NCBI GenBank assembly: GCA_030142905.1
Contig: JASJOG010000082.1
Span: 124,001 to 188,000, forward strand
DNA: 64,000 bases
Direction: 5' to 3'
From: Heliopora coerulea
Lineage: Eukaryota > Cnidaria > Anthozoa > Scleralcyonacea > Helioporidae
The notes under the pieces were generated by a model, which was not told where the DNA came from, did no database searches, and was given only the letters and a program-made list of their open reading frames with translations. Below are positions 57,501 through 64,000 of this stretch, in pieces. A program made the translations under genes and the position numbers. Every line of letters begins with the position of its first letter. Positions within the stretch are counted from its first letter, which is position 1.

Positions 57501-58525
57501 TTGAGGGTTTCGTTTTGTATCCTTTCAATGTTTTCCTTTATCATCTTTGCAGATGATAAGATTTCTTGGTCGGTTCCTTTCTCAAGGAGTCCTTCAGAAA
57601 GGTTAAGACAGCTTTCAAGCTTTCCGACATACACTTTAATATCGTCTTTCTGCTGGGTCAATTTGTGGTGTTTGCCATGATATATTTCCTCAGCTTGGCT
57701 TATTAGCTGTCGAGCTTCCTCATTTAGCCTTTGTGTAATCACGTTTAGAATGTCGTCTTTTTGTCGGTTAATCTCTCTGCTCACTCGTTTTGAGACCCTC
57801 TCCAGAGATTGCGTAACATCTGATATCTCTTTCAGTACTTTGTTCCCGTGGTCTAACTTAAGTTTTAGAGCGTTGCAGCTTGAGACTAGAAATTGCTTTT
57901 GCTTCGTGGCTACTTTTTCGGCGGGAAGACAATAATGATTTGGCTTCTCGTGGTGAAAATCCATACAGTATCGGCAAATTAGCTCCTCACATGTTTCACA
58001 GTAAAACTTCAGCACTTTATTCTTGTGCTCCTGACAGTTGAGCTTTCTTCTTATCTTCGTCTGGTTTTCAGGTTTCGACAATTCATCCATTGATAGAACG
58101 GAATGATTACTAAAACCACGATAGTTGCTGTGATCTGTTAGACATTTTTGGCACAAAAATACTTCACAGGTTACACAACGACCTACGGAAGGTCCTGGGC
58201 AGTGAGAACAGGGAACACCTTTTACACGATCTTGAACGGCCATTACTTCGAGCATATTGGAGATGAAATGGTTTGGTGTCATATTTGCAACATCGTCGCC
58301 GGGTTTTAATGTAAAAACAGAACGACAGGTAGGGCAGTTGAGTTCACTTCTCTGTCCAACTTGCACCTTGTCGCGATGATTCTTTACAAACTTTTCAAGG
58401 CAAGATTTGCAATAAGAGTGAAAGCAGGGCAGCGTTCGAGGTTCCTTCAGTGTCTCGAAACAAATTGAGCACTGAAGAAGACCTTCCAACTGATGAAGGG
58501 GGACAGCTTCTAAAGAATAAGCCAT
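51510..58525 (-). CDS. TRIM-type E3 ligase fused to RRM-like modules (3' end not found)
   Basis: Seven minus-strand exons join in phase: 57351-58525, 56970-57028, 52981-53063, 52556-52727, 52113-52201, 51747-51924, 51510-51589. Together they give 612 codons without a stop. Exon 1 (about 391 aa) is a full RBCC: RING C3HC4 at about 19-66 (CSICFE, CFHSYCKSC, CPTC), B-box 1 (CSHCPGPSVGRC...CQKC), B-box 2 (CQEHKNK...CETC...CRYC) and a coiled coil (about 210-340). The later exons encode part of one and two complete RRM-like modules of the PARP14/DTX3L type, for example TVLVSDLPEG, HFQRKKNSGGKV and REALVVFE. The intron inside each module is phase 1, as in the other two genes. The ATG at 58525 is the first in frame. 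Exon 2 is short (59 nt) and is the weakest link; without it the TRIM exon and the RRM exons could be two genes. The 3' end would lie below 51510, where a Penelope fragment sits. Inferred role: innate-immune ubiquitin ligase. Confidence 0.72.
53085..55787 (+). mobile_element. LINE (CR1/L2-type), EN and RT, broken
   Basis: Plus-strand EN (FKITALNVNSLPAHIDELRA, IIGDFNCDVDAP, GTSDHSIV) is followed by RT ([39 protein letters not shown], YADDT). It is interrupted by a stop at 53637-53639 and frameshifts near 54400 and 55500, and is cut at about 55787 by the oppositely oriented LINE. It lies in intron 2 of the TRIM-RRM gene. It is a dead copy. Confidence 0.85.
55788..56930 (-). mobile_element. Second LINE fragment, minus strand
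   Basis: The minus-strand frame 56179-55790 has FWSNIWENPTEPNRQAEWL, GPRLDGVQRFWLKNFKTLH and VPQWMNQGRTV: the region before and at the start of a reverse transcriptase of a different LINE clade, without a recognisable EN. Upstream frames (56693-56210) are Glu/Lys-rich and broken. The clade is uncertain (R2/R4-like by feel). It abuts the plus-strand LINE at 55788. Confidence 0.65.
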
Positions 58526-58990
58526 TCGCAATGATACAGTCTCAGTCAAATATTCCTGCCTCCGAAGTGTTCGCCACAACAGCAATGAATGATGTAGGTT
58601 TTGTGAAAAGAAGTTTGTCGAGTGAGACAATCATGATATATGATCCTTCTAGGAAGACGAGTTCCTAGTACTTCTAGAAACGTTGCTGTTTGCATAAATT
58701 AAAATAGGACATCAGGCAACATGACTTGAACTGGTAGTTATTCGAATAGTTGGTTGAACTCGTAAACACTATCGATATTTTCAGCAAGCTGCTGAGGTTT
58801 CACAATGTGATGATATAACTGTATCACGAATATTAACATTTGAGCGAATTTCTCGCCACAATAACCAAGCAATGTCAGAAATTTTACGAGCTGTAATTTA
58901 CCTAATGGATGAATAATAACATACGTTCCCTGCTGAGAGAGAAAATTCCTGTCTTACTGAAATCTGATACGTTTCCTTTCTTCGGTAAAG
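58526..58990. other. 5' flank of the TRIM-RRM gene
   Basis: The promoter region of the TRIM gene is expected here. No TATA box or other convincing motif seen on the minus strand; no other gene. Confidence 0.4.
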
Positions 58991-59574
58991 ATGTGTTTCC
59001 TAATTTATTCATGTATACCTATAGCTCCTACTCTGGAGAAGAAAATGAACGCAACACGATGTGAAGACCGTAGAGCAATCGCTCTTATAACCCACGGATC
59101 TAAGGTGATGCTGAGAATCTTTGCCAAAAAGCTTGAGCACAAGGCGGTGGAATTCGTGGGAGGACCAGTTTGGCTTCAGAAAAGGAATGGGAACGAGGGA
59201 AACGATAGCACTTTGCGCGTACTAGGTGAAAGAAATATTGACCATTCACAAGACCTATATGTCTGTTTCGTCGATTACGAGAAGGTGTTTGATCGGGTCA
59301 ACTGGGAAAACTATTGAAGGTTCTGTGTTACATTAGAGTTGAGTGGAGAGACAGAAGACTGATCAGTGCACCACTATACCTGGGACAAACAGCAACAGTT
59401 CGATTCGGGGACAAGGAGTCGGATCCAGGAATGATCGGCAGAGGGGTCCGTCAAGGATGTATCATCTCACCGTTTCTGTTGAACATCTTTCTAGAGGCCA
59501 TGGTGAAAGACGCCCTCGAACTAGTCAACGAAGGAGTGAGTGTAGGCATGGGCTACGTCATTTACTGTAACTGA
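58991..59574 (+). mobile_element. LINE reverse transcriptase fragment, third clade
   Basis: Plus-strand frames in two registers read CEDRRAIALITHGSKVMLRI, DLYVCFVDYEKVFDRVNWEN, then VEWRDRRLISAPLYLGQTAT and GRGVRQGCIISPFLLNIFLE. This is RT motifs 1-4 of an RTE/R1-like LINE, with a frameshift at about 59315. The EN and C-terminus are missing. Confidence 0.8.
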
Positions 59575-61923
59575 TTTTGAACCTTTATCCTAATTGAAGT
59601 AGGATGGAGCAAATCGTTTTAGGAAGTCGTTTGGTCCATAGCTACGAGAATGAGAATAAATGAGTCACTGCCTCAGATGTCGCGAATGACCTCATGGGTG
59701 TCGGAAACAGCACCTCGTGCATTGGGTTGCAATCATTCCTTGTTGGTGGAAAAAGTCTTAAAAACAAAAGTATTTCCATAAATTGTTCGGTCAGTTGAAA
59801 ATCGATACTTTGAAGTTGTCCTTTATCTGCCCTCACTCTGGGTCGGTTTGACGTCACATGAAAATATATCTTCTACCGCATGTCCTGTACCAGGGGTCGT
59901 TCCAAGATTCTAACAAGTTTGCGGAGAGCGCTTCTCTTCCATCGTCTCTTTTAAAATTGCTTTAGTTACAGCATAATCAGTAACTTGAACATTCAGCAAA
60001 GCTACGTTGATCTTAAGACATGCTACTTGGCTTGAAAAAAGCCCAAACAAAAGCGACGGAAAAGTGGTTCTTCTGTCCACCATTTTAAATCTCTTGCGCC
60101 ATAGCATATCATGATGTAGGTGTTTTTGAAAAGTTCCGTTTTCATCCGTCCACAAGCACGAGTATATGAAAAAGGCAGTTTCAAAAATGTTCACTCTGGG
60201 AAGCGTTCTTGAAAAGTTTCGTTTTCGATGGCCATATTCGTCGGATACGTGTGGATGGGAAGGCAATCAGCAAAGAAAAAATTCCGTTTTCAAAGAAAAA
60301 CGAATACGTGTGGGCGGGGCCTGAATCAGACTTGAAAAACTTATTAACATTCGTGACTAATTCATTAAATCAGAGCTAGGAAATCATTCATATGATATGC
60401 GTGCATTTTTATAGCGAGTAACTGATTACCATAATTCGGCTGTCTCTGGCGTATTTTATATGATTACCTCCGTTTATTTTGCTTAAGGAAGGACATTCAA
60501 TCTCCGAAATCTCTCTTCAGGAAACATATCCCGTTTTAACTCTCCCCAGTCGATGTTGATAAGGAACATTTTGAATAATTTTCCCTGATTAGATAAAAAT
60601 TTCTAATGCATATAAGGGAAAGTTAGAGCAGGATGTGATCGGTCTTGAGAGAGCGCTGCCACTCGTAGAATTCCCCGACTTAAGGGCAGTTTGGCTAATC
60701 GTAAGTTGTAGGGAAAACCTAAGGAGGAGGGGGGAGGCTAAATTGTCGGAGAATGTGAGTAGAAGGCTAAATATTATCCGATAACTTTTACTCCGGATCT
60801 CGAAAGCCAGTCTGAAAAGTCTTGACAGACTAGGAGACGAAGACAAACAAGACCTTGAAGATTTCGGGTTATACCAGGACATACAAGTGCCTGGTAGGGT
60901 AACTTTGCTGCCCAAGTAGCTTGTAATCATTTTAAGATTGATATCATGTTTGCGTATTCGTGTAGTCGGGCGAAAACGATTCGAAAACGCTATCGTGTAG
61001 AAGGATATATTTTTGAAAATGGAGAAAAAAAAATTGCGTTTTCAAACAAATACGGATACGTGTGGACGCGGCCTCACGTTTTCGACTTCTAAATCTCAAA
61101 TATAGCACATACAGTATAAGTGAAGATAATATAGTTTTTGCAATATTTTTAAACCACTAAACCAACTTTATCATATGATGATTCGCGTAAGTTAAACATG
61201 TAATTTTATTATAACTAACTTGTAAAACCTAATATGCATAGTGCAATTCTAAAATTTGTGTTGCACGATATTGACATGGACGTCATAAGTGTTACTTTTT
61301 CATAACAGAAGGGAATTGGAGAGTGGCCTGGGGTTGACTGTTTAAAACGAAATTAAAGGTAATCTAGGATTACCAGTTAATCTTCTCTTCAAACTTTTCG
61401 TTTGCGAATCTATTTTAGATTTCACTTCATAAATACCCTTTTTTCGATCCAACGTCAGTCAAAGTTGCAACGTTTTCTTGATGGTATGCTCAAAACATTT
61501 CCAGAAAATTTTCACTTATCGAGGATCAACCCAATCGCCTTTTAAACAACTGGGCTTAGGAGGCAGAGCAGTCCTACAATAATTTTTTTTCGGTAAATCT
61601 CCTAGCCTAAAGATTTTTTAGATTTTCTTCCGAATTGAGTGATTTACAAGAACCAAATAAGGACGTAGTTTCGAACGATCATAGCCGAATAGAATGTCAT
61701 CCAAACGTGTGGCTTTGACGTCAGCAAAAGTGCAAATATTTGTGCGTGTACATTTGTGCCCCTCGTTATCGGATCAGTCTGGCTGTGCCGTAGACAGGAA
61801 AGGTATGCTTCTACCCTATAATTACAACTACCATTTGTTCCTTCGTGTGCTTAATACAAAGTTTGACGGTAAATTATCCGGAAAACAACACACATGCATA
61901 TTTCCTTTTATCATTTCTGTACA

Positions 61924-61996
61924 TCATTCCGTAATTCCTTTTGCTGCAAGTTCTTGCTGCACTCTTCTCAGGTACGTGTCATCAGGATATCCATAA
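61924..61996 (-). pseudogene. Orphan last exon of a DTX3L-like DTC domain, copy 2
   Basis: Paralog of 44801-44873, same length and phase, acceptor AG at 61997-61998. It encodes YGYPDDTYLRRVQQELAAKG then ITE and stop; the open frame has been kept in both copies. No upstream DTX exon is seen before the window ends. Confidence 0.72.
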
Positions 61997-63534
61997 CTAA
62001 GACCAAAAAAAAAATACGTGGAGGGGTTTAGCGAAGAATAGACGAGCAGAGTAGAACACCGTGCAATATAGCATAACTGGACAGCGAGGGCCATAGCAAG
62101 CATGTTTCAGATGGAAGAAATGTACATCACGATCACGATCATATTACAGTAATAATCATGATTATTACGATTATTTTTATAATCATGATTAAAATCTGTA
62201 TTACATTGTTTAATGTACTAATAATTTGCCAGAAAATATAGCATTGTATAGCACAGTACAGTACAGTACAGTGCAATGCAGTGTATTGTATAGTATAGTA
62301 TAGTATAGTATAGTATAGTATAGTAGAATATGAGAGGCTGTGTTGTATAGGATTTGGAAGTATGAGGTGAAGGCGAGTAATTGTCGGCCCCATACAACGC
62401 AGACACGAGTATTACAAATTACTTGTGATACAAATACATGTAATCATTCGCGTTCATCAAAAATGGTGACGATTACAACGTTTTAGCCGAGAAAATATCA
62501 CAAAATGTTCATGTAAATCTGCAGCTGTATCACAGATAATACAATTCATCAAACTTTAAATTCTTTAATTTTTCCTTCATGAATTCTTAAGTATTGCAAA
62601 GTAGTATGATGTAGCGTGGCGTAGTAGATAACGAAAGCGTAGCAAGGCATAACGCAGCTTGCGGAGAACAAAAACAAAGGGCAAGCGTAAAGTGCAAAGC
62701 TAAGGGAGGATAATATGAATTTAAGAAAATTTAAAAAATATAATTTATGACTTAATGTAATATTTCGTTGCTCCGACCAACGTGGTAAGAGAGTGAACGA
62801 GTGTTTAACGAGGCAATATTTTTTTTTAAAATAAGGCGGTTGATGTTATGGTTTTTCTATTTATATGTAATTTAAAATTTTTAATTTCATGTTATCGTGT
62901 TGTTAACTGACGTGACTTTTTTGTCGGGGTTATGTTGTCATTCTCCGTTTCCAGAGGTATATGATAAAATTTAAATATTTATACATACATACACACACAG
63001 AGACACACACAGAGACACACACACATACATAGATCCATCCATCCATACATACATACATGCATGCATGCAAATCTATATGCATACACACATACATACGTGC
63101 ATAAATACGTACACACTTAATTATTTATACATGTATACACATATACATCCATCAGTATATAGAAACATGCATACATCCCTATGTCGATACCTACATATGG
63201 TTTGATGATAATCTGACACTGCCAAAGTCACCTGAAAAATACTGATTCGAACTTGATTTGAACTCGCATCTTCCGGATACCGGTCTGTTGCTCTGCCTGT
63301 TGAGCTATCGAGTCCACAGGGATTGGAGGCAAGGTTTTATCTAACTTAAGTGCACGAAATATTGTGACAACTTAGCGCTTATCCGTGTTAGGATGCGCAG
63401 TGTTTCAATTCTATTTCATAATGATACTCAGAGATACCTAGACAGAAACTTTTTCATGATAATCTGACACTGCCGAAGTCAACTGAAAAATGTTGACTCA
63501 AGCGAGATTTGAACTCGCACCTTTCGGATACCGG

Positions 63535-64000
63535 GAACATATTAGAACAACATATAAAGAGCCCGACTAGAGTGACTACCAACGCCAAAACTTTACTGGA
63601 CATAATACTAACAAAAATAGATGATACCGAGACTGTAGATTTCGGAGTGATACAAGTGGGGATCAGTGATCATAGTCTTGTTTACATATGGAGAAAAATA
63701 AGCATCCCAAAATTTAAGCCTACAATTGTCGAAACAAGGCAATTTAAGCATTTTAGTGCCATTCAATTTCAACACGATTTAGATTAAGTGTTTAGTACAC
63801 TACCAAGTTATACAGATGCAAACAAAGCATGGCACTTTTGGAAAGAAACTTTCCTTGAAATTGCTGATTTTCATGCACCGATCAGACGAAGAAAAATCAA
63901 AAGTGAATACAAACCATGGTTAACCAATGAAATAAGATCTATGAGTTATCATAGAGACTATCTTGAAAAACAAGCAATCCGCCACAATTCTGCAACATAC
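63535..64000 (+). mobile_element. LINE (CR1/L2-type) fragment, continues past window
   Basis: The frame has TLLDIILTKIDDTETVDFGV, VGISDHSLVYIWRK and, after one stop, PIRRRKIKSEYKPWLTNE. It is paralogous to 46317-47396 but less broken. Confidence 0.75.

Larger units (their letters stand above)
59570..64000. repeat. Segmental duplication D, copy 2 (runs off window)
   Basis: Counterpart of 42448-47396. The part at about 59965-60720 is inverted relative to copy 1. The copy carries the orphan DTC exon at 61924-61996, the TACAG/TATAG tract (62256-62330), the ACAT microsatellite (62985-63175), the tRNA-like heads and the start of the LINE at 63535. Confidence 0.78.

Overview
The window looks like nuclear DNA of an invertebrate animal, most likely an anthozoan cnidarian (a coral or sea anemone). 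This is inferred from AT-rich sequence, genes split by AT-rich introns with GT/AG borders, many decayed non-LTR retrotransposons, Penelope-type and DNA-transposon remnants, and gene families typical of animal innate immunity. I did no database search. The gene models were built by hand from splice sites, reading phase and family resemblance.

Layout. (1) 2594-13430, + strand: a seven-exon PARP14-like gene with two RRM-like modules, KH-like repeats, two macrodomains, a KH-like unit and a mono-ADP-ribosyltransferase domain; the spliced frame is 1418 codons plus stop. (2) 14525-25280, - strand: three short three-exon genes encoding a RING plus Deltex C-terminal (DTC) protein of about 210 aa. They lie in a tandem segmental duplication that also copied the last exons of the PARP gene as a dead pseudogene at 17437-18738. 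(3) 26300-30700: repeats only. (4) 30730-39451, - strand: a six-exon gene whose exons join in phase into a 982-aa protein with an RRM-like/DTX3L-type N-terminus, KH-like units, a macrodomain, a canonical RING and a DTC domain. (5) 39452-51500: repeats, a LINE fragment, a >4.5 kb segmental duplication copy carrying an orphan DTC last exon, a SINE and a solo LTR. (6) 51510-58525, - strand: a TRIM-type RING/B-box/coiled-coil gene spliced in phase to at least three RRM-like modules like those of the other two genes; its 3' end is not found. A LINE sits in one of its introns. (7) 58990-64000: a LINE fragment, then the second copy of the segmental duplication with another orphan DTC exon.

How it fits together. 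In mammals PARP9, DTX3L and PARP14 are neighbours and work together: PARPs write or read ADP-ribose, and DTX3L is the E3 ubiquitin ligase whose DTC domain binds ADP-ribose. This window holds the same functional set (PARP14-like enzyme, DTX3L-like ligases) in one cluster, with three notable differences. One DTX3L-like protein carries its own macrodomain. A TRIM ligase carries the same RRM-like module. And a set of minimal DTC proteins with a damaged RING has been tandemly amplified. The RRM-like modules in all three large genes share a phase-1 intron, which argues for common origin by exon shuffling or duplication. I read the region as a fast-evolving ADP-ribose/ubiquitin immune cluster; that functional reading is inference.
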